Below, piece by piece: positions 10,538-19,129 of a stretch of 64,000 bases of DNA. The DNA comes from Diploptera punctata. Its lineage: Eukaryota; Arthropoda; Insecta; Blattodea; Blaberidae. The stretch covers positions 1,054,001 through 1,118,000 of the forward strand of contig JASPKZ010007796.1 of NCBI GenBank assembly GCA_030220185.1. The letters run 5' to 3'. Both the position numbers and the translations under genes were made by a program. Below the pieces are notes generated by a model. The model was not told the origin of the DNA. It did not search any database and saw only the letters and a program-made list of their open reading frames with translations. How positions within the stretch are numbered: the first letter of the stretch is position 1; each line of letters starts with the position of its first letter.

Positions 10538-10986
10538 CGTTAGACGATGGGAAGACAGGGCAGGAGGTTCCCTGTCCTTACTCCGGGATCGAGTAAGGCC
10601 TGGGGATTGACGGGAGCTGAGGAAAAGGTGATGCCGTGCACCGTGTTAAGGGATGGAAATTTGGGAGTCTAGCCGTGCGTCTGACCGTAATTTTAGCTTG
10701 AAAAAGCTAGTTTTAAGCTCTTTTGTAGTGTTGCTTTGTTCACTGGCCGAGTGGGAGGCGAGCAGTTCAATGAAGCTGGCAGCCGCAGTGGTCGACCTGA
10801 CTGACAACACCGCCGAAGACAAGAAGCTTGATCTGCGAAGGATCCTCTTAGGCGCCTGCAGAAGAGATTCTACCATCCAACGAAGTCGAGAGAATGAGAG
10901 CCCACCAAACAGTAACCGCATTGGAAGTCCCTACCGCTGACCAATCAGAAGGCAGATATAACCTACGAACACATCGCGGTGAACGG

Positions 10987-10996
10987 TATAAATAGG
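10987..10996 (+). promoter_or_regulatory. TATA-like box in PLE end
   Basis: TATAAATAGG, identical to the one in the PLE at 45847 and similar to the reverse one at 44594. Its fixed position upstream of the ribozyme-like motif suggests an internal promoter of the element. Confidence 0.4.
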
Positions 10997-11034
10997 ACAA
11001 ACAGTGGACAAAATTGCTAGTCTCAAGACAACCT

Positions 11035-11065
11035 TTGAGAATGCCAGACGCAGTCTCTGGCGAAA
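11035..11065 (+). ncRNA. Degenerate hammerhead-like core
   Basis: TTGAGAAT, then GCCAGA-CGCAG-TCTGGC, then GAAA. The stem sequence differs from the one at 45928 yet still pairs, which is covariation. The CUGANGA box is not intact, so it is unlikely to be active. Confidence 0.4.
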
Positions 11066-11404
11066 CGTCGGGGAACTTCAAGCCTCGAGACCACGGCTTA
11101 CAGCCCGGAAATCTTCAAGATCATCATTTCCTAAGAAATTTTTTCTCAAATAGTCGTATTTTTTTCCCTTCCTTAAAGTAAGAGTTCATGTTTCCCACCC
11201 ATGTAATACAAGTAGGTGAATAACAATTGTATATATTTTTGGTTTAATGCGTAATAGCATGCATTTCTAGAATTGAACGATATTATGCATCAACCCGCTA
11301 AGCGCCGTTTTTTACAAAAAATGAGATTTTGATGCCATTTGTTGCACTGGCTCATGAAGTAAATGTACGCACACTTTTAGCGTCAAATCTTAAAAAAAAA
11401 ACTC

Positions 11405-11560
11405 CAAGTGCGACAGACCTAGAAGGCCCTTGGTTGACCAACCGCTGCTGGCCTCACATCTTCATGTGTTAATCACAGAGGTAGACGATCATCTAGCCAG
11501 TGTAAGGGTGACATGTGGTCAGCATGTCGGATCCTCCAGCCGTTATAGCTCAATCTTTAA
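11405..11560 (-). mobile_element. SINE-C 3' fragment
   Basis: Matches in reverse the body of SINE-C (57833-58181): shared words include CACATGTCA, CCAGCCGTTATAGCT (on this strand) and AGGTAGACGATCA. The tRNA-like head is absent. Confidence 0.65.
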
Positions 11561-11587
11561 ATATAGCCTTATTATTAAAGCAAATTT

Positions 11588-11885
11588 GGGCACGCCGTAG
11601 CATAGTGGTTAAGGCACTGAGCTACAAGCCGGAGGGTCGAGATTTCAGGTCCCCTTGGGGTCAGGATTTTTAAACTGATCCAAACCCTCTGGCGGCACTA
11701 TGGCCCTGGGGTCGACTCAGCCTTTAACGGAAATGAGTACCAGACGCTTGTTCTGGGGGTAAAAGCGGCTGTCACGCAGGGCTGACAACCCGGCTGACAT
11801 AAAGTGCCGATTGTCTAGAAAAGGTGGGAGCCTTAACCTCCTACTACCCCAAGGGCCTCCGGGCCTGTTGTGGGATCACTTTTAC
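11588..11885 (+). mobile_element. SINE-B, complete copy
   Basis: A 298-base tRNA-derived SINE. The head has an A-box-like TAGCATAGTGGTTAAGG and a decayed B box (GAGATTTCAGGTCCCC here; GGGTTCAAGTCCC in other copies). The body carries GGGGGTAAAAGCGG and the tail GTGGGATCACTTTTAC. Flanked by a perfect 16-base target duplication, TTATTAAAGCAAATTT (11572-11587 and 11886-11901). No poly(A). Confidence 0.92.
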
Positions 11886-12084
11886 TTATTAAAGCAAATT
11901 TAAACGCCATCAGGCCTCTCAGAGATCTATGTTTTGTAAGATACGGCTATGAAACCATATCTTCATAAATGCTATTATAAATTTTGCATCATGCAGCTAA
12001 GCGCCAAATGTTCCCGCTCTTAGATTGTTGATTGCACAACTATCAATCAAGGAAATTAATTTTTTCTTCAATACCACCACGTTA

Positions 12085-12412
12085 TTTCGACATTATGGTA
12101 TTCTCTCCTGGCATGGTATTAATTATTGTAACCCACTTCTGAGGTTGGGGCGCCTATGATATGCGATAGGTGATGAAGATGTCAATGATGCGCCAGGAGA
12201 GGCCTTAATCCTAAACTTAATGAATATGTTAATGAGGATAATGACGGCCAGATGATGTTCGGGGACCGTTTGGGCCTTTGAAGTTCCCTGACATTTGTGT
12301 TTACAGGTGAGGAAAAATTCCGAAATAAACATCACCCAGGAAACATGTCCCGACCGGGGATCGGTCCCGTTGCGTGACAAGGCAGCAGACTACCTCGAGA
12401 CCACTGCAGAAA
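12085..12412 (-). mobile_element. Chimeric SINE: A-type head, E-type tail
   Basis: On the minus strand the head (12412-12240) is the SINE-A tRNA-derived segment (CGACCGGGGATCG and GACAAGGCAGC on the plus strand). The tail (12235-12085) is the SINE-E module, with AAGTTTAGGATTAAGG, CTCTCCTGGC and its inverse GCCAGGAGAG. The same head-tail junction recurs at 59889-60257, so it is a distinct lineage and not two neighbouring fragments. Confidence 0.75.
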
Positions 12413-12454
12413 GCAAAATGACTTACAATATCCAGTTTTGTTAGTTTGGCGCTA

Positions 12455-13250
12455 CAATAAATAGTGAAGATTGACTTAAATATAACCATCAATAGGAACC
12501 TCAAACTCGATGCTATTCTTTTTGCAGACGATTTAGCTCTCCTGGCACTTTCCGAAAATGATTTGCAACGATCAATTTATAATTTACAAAAAACAGCTGC
12601 CAAATTTAATATGGAAATATCAATTAACAAAACTAAAATTATGGCATTTCATGGGAAGGACCACATACAAAGTAAAATCTGTCTCCAGAATACAATTTTA
12701 GAGAGATCTAATCAATTTAAATATCTTGGATATTATCTCTCTATCTGGGATGAAAAGGATATCCCTGAAAAAATTACTAGTTATAATAAAAGTTTGGGAA
12801 TTATTAATCAAGTTATGAAACCATCCCTTGTACAAAAAAACACCAGATTACGTTTATATAACACTTTGGCTAGACCAGCGTTGACCTATGGCAGTGAAGC
12901 ATGGAAACTACAAAGACAACATGAAAGCAGAATAACGGCTTGTGAAATGAGATTCATGCGCGGAACAGCGGGTTACCAGATGGGATCGGAAAAGGAACAC
13001 CGATATCTTAAAAGAATTGAAGACTACGCCAATTTTGGAATATATTAAACAGTACCAACTAAATTGGAAACACCATCTTGAAAGAATGAGTTCAAATCGG
13101 ATTCCCAAAGCTGTTTATAATTATATACCAAGAGGACGAAGATCTCTGGGCCGTCCTATGAAACGCTGGAGGAAAAATTTTTCTATAGGATCGTAACAGG
13201 CCTTGGCCTAATACTTGGAAGGAAGCAGAAGAAGAATATTGACTTAAACT
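12455..13250 (+). pseudogene. RTE-C-like reverse transcriptase fragment
   Basis: Decodes as the second half of a reverse transcriptase. The frame 12464-13048 shows LFADDLALLAL (catalytic FADD, about residue 21), FNMEISINKTKIMAF, FKYLGYYLS, LYNTLARPALTYGSEAWKL and EMRFMRGTAGY. After a shift near 13035 it continues LEYIKQYQLNWKHHLERM..NRIPKAVYNY..PRGRRSLGRPMKRW. This is the standard RTE-type palm-thumb-tail. Everything upstream of the FADD box is missing, so it is 5' truncated. It is related to the copies at 36640-37411 and 52079-52806. Confidence 0.88.
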
Positions 13251-13310
13251 TTAAACGTTTTTTTCTAGAAACTTACATAATTGCGCATAGCCGGTGGATT
13301 TTAGCCTATA

Positions 13311-13615
13311 AAAAGTAAAGTGATCCCACAATAGACCCGGAGGCCCTTGGGGTAGTAGGAGGTTAAGGCTCCCACTTTTTTCTAGACAATCGGCACTTTA
13401 TGTCAGTCGGGTTGTCAGCCCTGCGTGACGGCCACCTTTACCCCCAGAACAAGCGTCTGGTACTCATTTCCGTTAGAGGCTGAGTCGACCCCAGGGCCAT
13501 AGTGCCGCCAGAGGGTTTGGGTCAGTTTAGAAATCCTGATCCCAACGGGACTTGAACCCTGGACCCTCCGGCTTGTAGCTCAGTGCCTTAACCACTACGC
13601 TATGGCGTGCCCCCT
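13311..13615 (-). mobile_element. SINE-B, complete copy
   Basis: Full-length SINE-B on the minus strand. The head has a B box on the plus strand as GGGACTTGAACCC and an A-box region CCTTAACCACTACGCTA. Perfect 14-base target duplication GATTTTAGCCTATA (13297-13310 and 13616-13629). Confidence 0.93.
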
Positions 13616-13671
13616 GATTTTAGCCTATATTTAATCAATTCCTTTCTGCATCTCATTCTTGTTTGTATTAC

Positions 13672-14445
13672 TCACTGTCACTATCGAACCCGTAGGTTCA
13701 TGGCCGCACGGACATAAGCTCTCCATACATCCCTATCCTGGGCTAATGCTTTCCAATCATTCCCTGTATAATCTACTTCCCTGAAATCATAGTTAATGTT
13801 ATTCTCCCACCTCATTCTTGGTCTACCAACTGGGCGCTTTCCCTCTGGCTTTCCTACAAGAAGCTTCCATGCAAGTCTTTCATTCCCCATACGTGCAACA
13901 TGTCCTGCCCATCGCAGTCTACGAGACTTAACTATTCTTATTATATCTGGCTTCCTGTAAAGACCATGTAGTTCATTGTTACGTAGTCTTCTCCATTCAC
14001 CTGTCTGTTCATCTCTCTTTGGTACAAAAATTTTCCTAAGTACTTTATTCTCAAATACTTGTAATCTCCTTTCCTCGCTTAAAGTGAGAGTCCATGTTTC
14101 GCACCCATATAATATAACTGGTAGAATAATTGTTTTATATATTTTCAGTTTAACGTTTTTTGAAAGGAGTTGGGACATCAAGAGCCTCTGCAATGCATAA
14201 TAGCATACATTTCCAGAATTGAGCCTATGTTTAATATCTTTGTGCATCTCATTCCTATTTGTGATTATTGTTCCTAGGTATTTGAATTCAGCCACTTCCT
14301 CAAAATTTCCCTCATTTGTCATTAGCTGTCCATTTCCATTATTTAATGGATTTCTATGTGTGACCATATATTTAGTATTATTGATATTTACTTCCAGTCC
14401 TAATTTCTTAGTGTTACTCAATAGTGTGTGCGTGTTGTCCTTTAG
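13672..14445 (-). mobile_element. RTE-A, 5'-truncated insertion
   Basis: Carries an uninterrupted C-terminal frame of 246 residues (14421-13681) with GLEVNINNTKYMV, FKYLGTIITNRNE, YGCETWTLTL, RRLRWAGHVARM and KRPVGRPRMRW. It ends at the ACGGGTTCGATAGTGACAGT tip. The palm with the catalytic YADD is lost by truncation. The insertion is flanked by the 9-base duplication TTGTATTAC (13663-13671 and 14446-14454). The frame is undamaged, so the insertion is probably recent. Confidence 0.9.
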
Positions 14446-14454
14446 TTGTATTAC

Positions 14455-14865
14455 GTTTCCTAAATATTATGGGTTCTAGCTACCCTTCCAAAAATCGCGC
14501 CATTGAATATTACATACAAAAATGCCACCAGGTTTGGTCAATCTCTGGTTCCGATGCCCTGTGGCTCGTTACCTTGTGTTAAAGCAAACACGTTATTAAA
14601 ATTGCCGTTGTGAATTTTAATCCCTTAATTAAATGACAGAAGCGCTGCATTGAAACGCTCTAACCTCATGACAATGTCAGTGTGAGAGCCGGCTGTGCTC
14701 TAATTAAAGCTAGAGCCTAGCACAGAATTTACACCTACATATGAGGACGGCTAACAAAGGCGGCAGCGAGAATCAATCCCACATCCCCCAACATTGAGGG
14801 TGAACCACAGGAACTCCAGGTCATTGCCCACAGTTTTGAAACACGTATTTTGTTTCATATGATAT
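14455..14865. other. No gene recognised
   Basis: About 400 bases of unique-looking sequence between the RTE-A insertion and the tandem array. I see no extended frame, tRNA head or inverted repeat. Confidence 0.5.
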
Positions 14866-15130
14866 AGCCCTATTATATTTGAAAAGAAAAATGTACGCCT
14901 AGACTTGGGTTACTTTTCAAATATAATTTGTCCATCATTAAGATGTTTAAAAACGAATAATATTAACATTGAAAGAAGCACTACTGGCTTTATAAGTAAT
15001 GTTTAAATTCCCAATAAAATGTCTTCTTAATGAAGAAGCCGCCATTTGCAAAAATCATAGCAACGGCTCGTAGCAATTGAGGTTAAGGAGTTAACTATGT
15101 AGATGAGAAAAATACGCGTTTAGATTGGAG

Positions 15131-15202
15131 GCCTAGGTAGATCACTTGGAAGAGCATTGACATAGAGAGTCAAAGGTCCTGGGATCAAACCCCAGTCTAG
15201 GC
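15131..15202 (+). tRNA. tRNA-like gene, array unit 1
   Basis: 72 bases folding as a cloverleaf: acceptor GCCTAGG/TCTAGGC, anticodon arm TTGAC-ATAGAGA-GTCAA, T arm CTGGG-ATCAAAC-CCCAG. This unit has GATC in place of GCTC in the D stem, so that stem is broken. Position 54 is A rather than T, as in units 1-4. A T-run follows eight bases downstream. The anticodon position reads AGA but the variable arm is short, unlike a serine tRNA, so decoding is doubtful. Confidence 0.5.
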
Positions 15203-15430
15203 GTATATTTCTTTTTTCAAATATAATTTGTCCATCATTAAGATGTTTAAAAACGAATAATATTAACATTGAAAGAAGCACTACTGGCTTTATAAGTAAT
15301 GTTTAAATTCCCAATAAAATGTCTTCTTAATGAAGAAGCCGCCATTTGCAAAAATCGTAGCAACGGCTCGTAGCAATTGAGGTTAAGGAGTTAACTATGT
15401 AGATGAGAAAAATACGCGTTTAGATTGGAG

Positions 15431-15502
15431 GCCTAGGTAGCTCACTTGGAAGAGCATTGACATAGAGAGTCAAAGGTCCTGGGATCAAACCCCAGTCTAG
15501 GC
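15431..15502 (+). tRNA. tRNA-like gene, array unit 2
   Basis: Same cloverleaf with an intact D arm (GCTC-ACTTGGAA-GAGC). The A box is TAGCTCACTTGG and the B box GGATCAAACCC. Followed by an uninterrupted run of eleven or more T, a strong Pol III terminator. The acceptor and D arm resemble lysine tRNAs (GCC..TAGCTCA..GG), which I take as the likely ancestor. Confidence 0.55.
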
Positions 15503-15730
15503 GTATATTTTTTTTTTCAAATATAATTTGTCCATCATTAAGATGTTTAAAAACGAATAATATTAACATTGAAAGAAGCACTAGTGGCTTTATAAGTAAT
15601 GTTTAAATTCCCAATAAAATGTCTTCTTAATGAAGAAGCCGCCATTTGCAAAAATCGTAGCAACGGCTCGTAGCAATTGAGGTTAAGGAGTTAACTATGT
15701 AGATGAGAAAAATACGCGTTTAGATTGGAG

Positions 15731-15802
15731 GCCTAGGTAGCTCACTTGGAAGAGCATTGACATAGAGAGTCAAAGGTCCTGGGATCAAACCCCAGTCTAG
15801 GC
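15731..15802 (+). tRNA. tRNA-like gene, array unit 3
   Basis: Identical to unit 2 over the 72 bases. The terminator is TTTCTTTTTTC, as in unit 1. Confidence 0.55.
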
Positions 15803-16030
15803 GTATATTTCTTTTTTCAAATATAATTTGTCCATCATTAAGATGTTTAAAAACGAATAATATTAACATTGAAAGAAGCACTACTGGCTTTATAAGTAAT
15901 GTTTAAATTCCCAATAAAATGTCTTCTTAATGAAGAAGCCGCCATTTGCAAAAATCGTAGCAACGGCTCGTAGCAATTGAGGTTAAGGAGTTAACTATGT
16001 AGATGAGAAAAATACGCGTTTAGATTGGAG

Positions 16031-16102
16031 GCCTAGGTAGCTCACTTGGAAGAGCATTGACATAGAGAGTCAAAGGTCCTGGGATCAAACCCCAGTCTAG
16101 GC
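16031..16102 (+). tRNA. tRNA-like gene, array unit 4
   Basis: Identical to unit 2 over the 72 bases, including the uninterrupted T-run terminator. Units 2 and 4 share the T variant and units 1 and 3 the C variant, hinting at a 600-base dimer step. Confidence 0.55.
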
Positions 16103-16317
16103 GTATATTTTTTTTTTCAAATATAATTTGTCCATCATTAAGATGTTTAAAAACGAATAATATTAACATTGAAAGAAGCACTACTGGCTTTATAAGTAAT
16201 GTTTAAATTCCCAATAAAATGTCTTCTTAATGAAGAAGCCGCCATTTGCAAAAATCGTAGCATTTGGGGTTAGGGAGTTAACTATGTAGAAGAGAAAAAT
16301 ACGCGTTTAGATTGGAG

Positions 16318-16389
16318 GCCTAGGTAGCTCATTTGGAAGAGCATTGACATAGAGAGTCAGAGGTCCTGGGTTCAAACCCCAGTCTAGGC
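16318..16389 (+). tRNA. tRNA-like gene, array unit 5 (most canonical)
   Basis: Same fold, with a canonical T loop (TTCAAAC) and B box GGTTCAAACCC. All stems pair, apart from a G-U at the base of the acceptor. This edge copy looks closest to a real tRNA, suggesting the internal copies spread after a T54A change. Confidence 0.6.
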
Positions 16390-16466
16390 GTATATTTTTC
16401 TTTTCAAATATAATTTGTCCATAATTAAGATGTTTAAAAACGAATAATATTAACATTGAAAGAAGC

Positions 16467-16795
16467 CCTACTAACAAGAATAAAAAAAATCACCCGAGAA
16501 GAATGGAAATAAATATATAAAAAATATCCTTAACTCCTGTCCAACTCGTGTCGGGCCGAGGGATGAGATGAAATGAAGTCCCCTATATTGAGGTCTGTGA
16601 ATGAGAAGGGTGCCGCCCGACCACTCCTGACGCACCATTACAGGGGCAGATGAATGAAATGAAACGAAATGGATGAGATGAGTGTGGAGAAATGATGGAA
16701 TGAAATTGTGACAGAGAAAAACGGAGAAAACCTCCAAAAAAACCTGCCCAAGCTCCGTTTCGTCCACCATGAAACCCACTTGTAGAATGGAAAGT
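16467..16795. other. Purine-rich stretch, nothing assigned
   Basis: The plus strand is rich in GATGAGATGAAATGAA-type words. Open frames on the minus strand result from this composition. It is possibly an unrecognised repeat. Confidence 0.4.
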
Positions 16796-17470
16796 AATCA
16801 TCATTATCATCAACAATCACAGATTAGATAGATAGATGGAAAGCTCTGCGGCCATCACTTAAGTGTTGGCGGTGAGCGATCCATTTTGGTCCTCCTTAAT
16901 AGATAGAACCCCTTGTTCCTGTAAAATACATTAGCCCCTGTTTAAATTTTAAATTCAAATTTGAAGTTAATTAGCAGAGTGAAGTCGGAAGCGGACCTTT
17001 TGGGGTTCTATTCCACCATTTGCTCTTTGGATTGAAGAAAACCGCTTAAAACCTCAATCGGAATAGTCGATCACGCGGGATCTTGCCAAGTTTGGCTTTC
17101 GGATGACTCTATATTGGGAGGGCATCCAGGCTTCTCTTTATTTAAATATAATGTGCGTATATTTCAGATTATTACAATAGATTAAGCCCATGTGGCTTGT
17201 TCCGGTCTCATAGATTCTCATTCAAAAAGTTGAATCCATTTATTTTTCGGTCTACCAATGTTCCTGTCTCCTTTTAGTTTGTAATTAAGTATAATGTTTG
17301 GAATCCGATCATCTTTCATTCTTTGATCATGTTCTTTGCAGTTTTTTTCTAGATTCTTTTATTTTATCTAAAAGTTTAAAAATATTTAGCTAATTTCTAA
17401 TATCTTCACGTCTTCTTTTATCTAGAAGTTTGCAGCTAGCGACACTTCTCTTCCATTATCTATGAGTCTT
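16796..17470 (-). mobile_element. RTE-C 3' end with a nested insertion (16827-17175)
   Basis: Bases 17176-17470 match, in reverse, the RTE-C 3' region at 36618-36900 (GGCTTGTTCCGGTCTCATAG, then TTTTTCGGTCTACCAATGTT). The very tip (TGTGATTGTTGATGATAATG in reverse) lies at 16796-16826. Between them is a 349-base insert ending in GATAGATAGATGG, apparently the 3' tail of another non-LTR element on the minus strand. Its target duplication is AATCACAGATTA (16815-16826) against a decayed AATAGATTA on the right. Confidence 0.6.
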
Positions 17471-17473
17471 TTA

Positions 17474-17580
17474 GGGCCAGTTTCACCAACAGAGGTAATT
17501 ATATTACGCCAGTTTTCTCCATATATAATACATAGCTTAAACTGGCGTAATACAGTTACCTCTGTTGGTGAAACCGACCC
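17474..17580. mobile_element. 107-bp MITE with TTA target duplication
   Basis: A near-perfect foldback. The left arm begins GGGCCAGTTTCACCAACAGA, and the right arm ends with its complement (TCTGTTGGTGAAACCGACCC). The arms are about 43 bases and the loop about 20. It is flanked by TTA on both sides (17471-17473 and 17581-17583). A three-base TTA duplication and GGGCC-type ends fit the PIF/Harbinger superfamily. Confidence 0.85.
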
Positions 17581-17583
17581 TTA

Positions 17584-18110
17584 GTAATGAAGTATTTCCT
17601 CTGGGTACGTTACTGGCGTTCCGCAGAGTGAGATGTACGATGGGATTGCCATCTTAAGGCTAGACATCATAGCCCCCAGTTGTATGAACCCCAAATGGAG
17701 GGCTGCCTCTTCCGCTCCGTTGAGGACTTCTCCCTTGTTACCCCGGGAATGGGTCTCCAAATTTTTCCCTGGAGAAAGGGTACCTCCTCCGCACATTTAT
17801 TTCTGTTCTTTGAGTCTTCACACGTTACCCTGTGCAAGGGACCCTTCGATCAGGTACTACACACCGGACCAGTGTGACCTGAAGTTCGCGAGGGAAGGGA
17901 CGCTAGACCCTTTGATGAGACTGCCTCATAGAGGATTCTCATCCGCTACCCAAGAATTGAAAGAAATGTACTTCCAAAATTGGCATTCCCATATACTCCA
18001 ACTGGACATAGGGATAAAGGAAGACCAAAACATCGATGGAAAGATCAAGACCATCTTCGTTAGGTTTACCGTCAGAGGCCATATGGCCTAAAATGGATTT
18101 GTTCATGATT
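17584..18110 (+). pseudogene. Unassigned frame ending in an RTE-like tail
   Basis: A 152-codon frame (17633-18091) starting MYDGIAILRLDII is open, but its first 100 residues match nothing I know. The last part, around 17990-18070, read in the adjacent frame gives RDKGRPKHRWKDQDH, the GRPKxRWxD box of RTE-type tails, followed by a GATTATGATGG tail. I infer an RTE 3' end fused to unknown sequence. The long frame is probably fortuitous. Confidence 0.35.
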
Positions 18111-18189
18111 ATGATGGTACTATAGGCCTATTACTTTTTTTAATTTTAGTAAATTTTAGCGTGTGTTGTTTTTGAAGCATAATTTTAAA

Positions 18190-18390
18190 TAAAAGGCTCT
18201 AGAAAAATGGAAACAACATGTTCTAAGAATGAAAGATTAACGCATACAAACAATTTAACTTAATCACAAACCAAAATGAGACAGGAATGTTGGTAGACCG
18301 AAAAAGAGATGAATTCAACTTTTTGAATGAGAATCTATGAGACCGGAACAAGCCACATGGGCTTAATCCGTGATTGTTGATGATGTTCCC
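18190..18390 (+). mobile_element. RTE-C 3' end fragment
   Basis: Plus-strand match to the RTE-C tail: GAAACAACATGTTCTAAGAA, GGTAGACCGAAAAAGA, TTGAATGAGAATCTATGAGA and the tip CTTAATCCGTGATTGTTGAT. This copy shows the uninterrupted tip sequence into which inserts landed at 16827 and 36115. Confidence 0.8.
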
Positions 18391-19125
18391 ATTTTAATAA
18401 AAACCTGATTAATAGAACCTCAAAATATTACTTCCAAAAATAAACCACTAGATTTGGTGTTACGTGAAAAATGTTGTGCACTTGCCTGTGGTATGATACA
18501 TTCTTCAACTCTTGTTACGACGGGAGTTTATTTATTAGTTCGATTTAGTCTTCTTTTGGGACTGAATTGAACACTTTTCTTTTAATTATTTCTGGTTTAA
18601 CAATATTTATGGCTGGTCTTGGTGCAAATTTTGAGTATGCTTGCATTGTAAGTTAATTAAATAGAAATAAGTGCATTGAAACACGTGTGCCGGGAGTTAT
18701 GACTCGGGTCACGTAACATATCGCATCACGTACGTGCACTGAATACCCATGATTCATCCCTTACACAACTTGACCCCTCTGTTTCAGACACACACATTTT
18801 TAAACAAATTACACGCTCGCTTCTACGCTAATATTCAATACTTCCTAAACTAACTTTATTGGGTTATGTATGGAAGAGATTTCAGAATTAGTATTACCCA
18901 GTATCCGACCTAAATTTTCTATCTGGCTGGATATATGATAATGAGCTAGTATCCGGCCGGATACTGGATTTAAAATAAAAACGTAATGTAAAATTTAGGT
19001 ACTTTATTTAATCCACATAACAAAATAATCACCATATTTTAATTGTCTTCTTGTAATCTTGTAAGCCCATATTTCCCTTAACAGAGATTTAGGCGCTCTC
19101 CCCTACAGAGAAGAATTTGAACCGT
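18391..19125. other. No gene recognised
   Basis: About 730 bases of AT-rich sequence. A few direct words (CCGGCCGGATACTGG near 18950) suggest old tandem duplication. Nothing else is supported. Confidence 0.45.
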
Positions 19126-19129
19126 ACTA

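Larger units (their letters stand above)
6224..10750 (-). mobile_element. Jockey-like non-LTR retrotransposon, nearly full length
   Basis: Runs on the minus strand: about 200 bases of 5' UTR, ORF1 (nucleic-acid-binding Gag-like protein), ORF2 (endonuclease plus reverse transcriptase), and a 3' UTR of about 270 bases. The 3' end carries a small hairpin, GACCTT-CAT-AAGGTC (6268-6282), about 30 bases before the AT-rich tail. It is the most complete element in the window. One frameshift in ORF2 near 7055 is the main visible lesion. The 5' boundary is estimated, because a PLE end abuts it and I found no clean target duplication. Confidence 0.85.
10760..11120 (+). mobile_element. PLE 3' end, second family
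   Basis: Contains, in order: CCAATCAG (10940), a TATA-like TATAAATAGG (10987), a stem-loop followed by CGAAACGTCGGGG (11043-11072), and the terminal motif GACCACGGCTTACAGCCCGG (11089-11108). The same order is found in the GIY-YIG-encoding PLE at 45840-46010, so I call this a related PLE. The region 10653-10940 is an open frame (ending NSNRIGSPYR) that I cannot assign. Confidence 0.6.
14866..16466 (+). repeat. 300-bp tandem array with a tRNA-like gene in each unit
   Basis: Five full units start at 14916, 15216, 15516, 15816 and 16116, with a partial sixth from 16403 to 16466. The first four are exactly 300 bases and the fifth is 287. Units 1-4 differ at only a few positions. Unit 5, the outermost on the right, is the most different (TTGGGGTTAGGGAG in place of the CAACGGCTCG stretch). 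Each unit has about 215 bases of non-tRNA sequence, a 72-base cloverleaf and a T-run. The left edge (14868-14930) starts with an inverted copy of the unit junction: ATTATATTTGAAAAG pairs with CTTTTCAAATATAAT, with GTACGCCTAGAC between them. The near-identity implies recent amplification or homogenisation. Confidence 0.97.

Noticed and set aside
10646..10940. Overlapping frames on both strands next to the Jockey 5' end
   Set aside because: They could be PLE coding remains, but no GIY-YIG or reverse transcriptase motif could be seen, so no gene was called.
15131..16389. Functional serine tRNA genes (anticodon AGA)
   Set aside because: The variable arm is five bases, whereas serine tRNAs have a long one, and units 1-4 lack T54. 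Called tRNA-like only.
14866..16466. CRISPR-like repeat array
   Set aside because: The 300-base period, lack of short unique spacers and insect context rule it out; it is an ordinary tandem repeat of tRNA-like units.
16471..16820. Three overlapping minus-strand frames of 60-102 codons
   Set aside because: No motif, no start context, and the composition is set by ATG/GAA-rich DNA. Treated as unassigned sequence.
17633..18091. A 152-codon frame as a possible host gene
   Set aside because: Its end coincides with an RTE tail in another frame and the rest has no recognisable feature.
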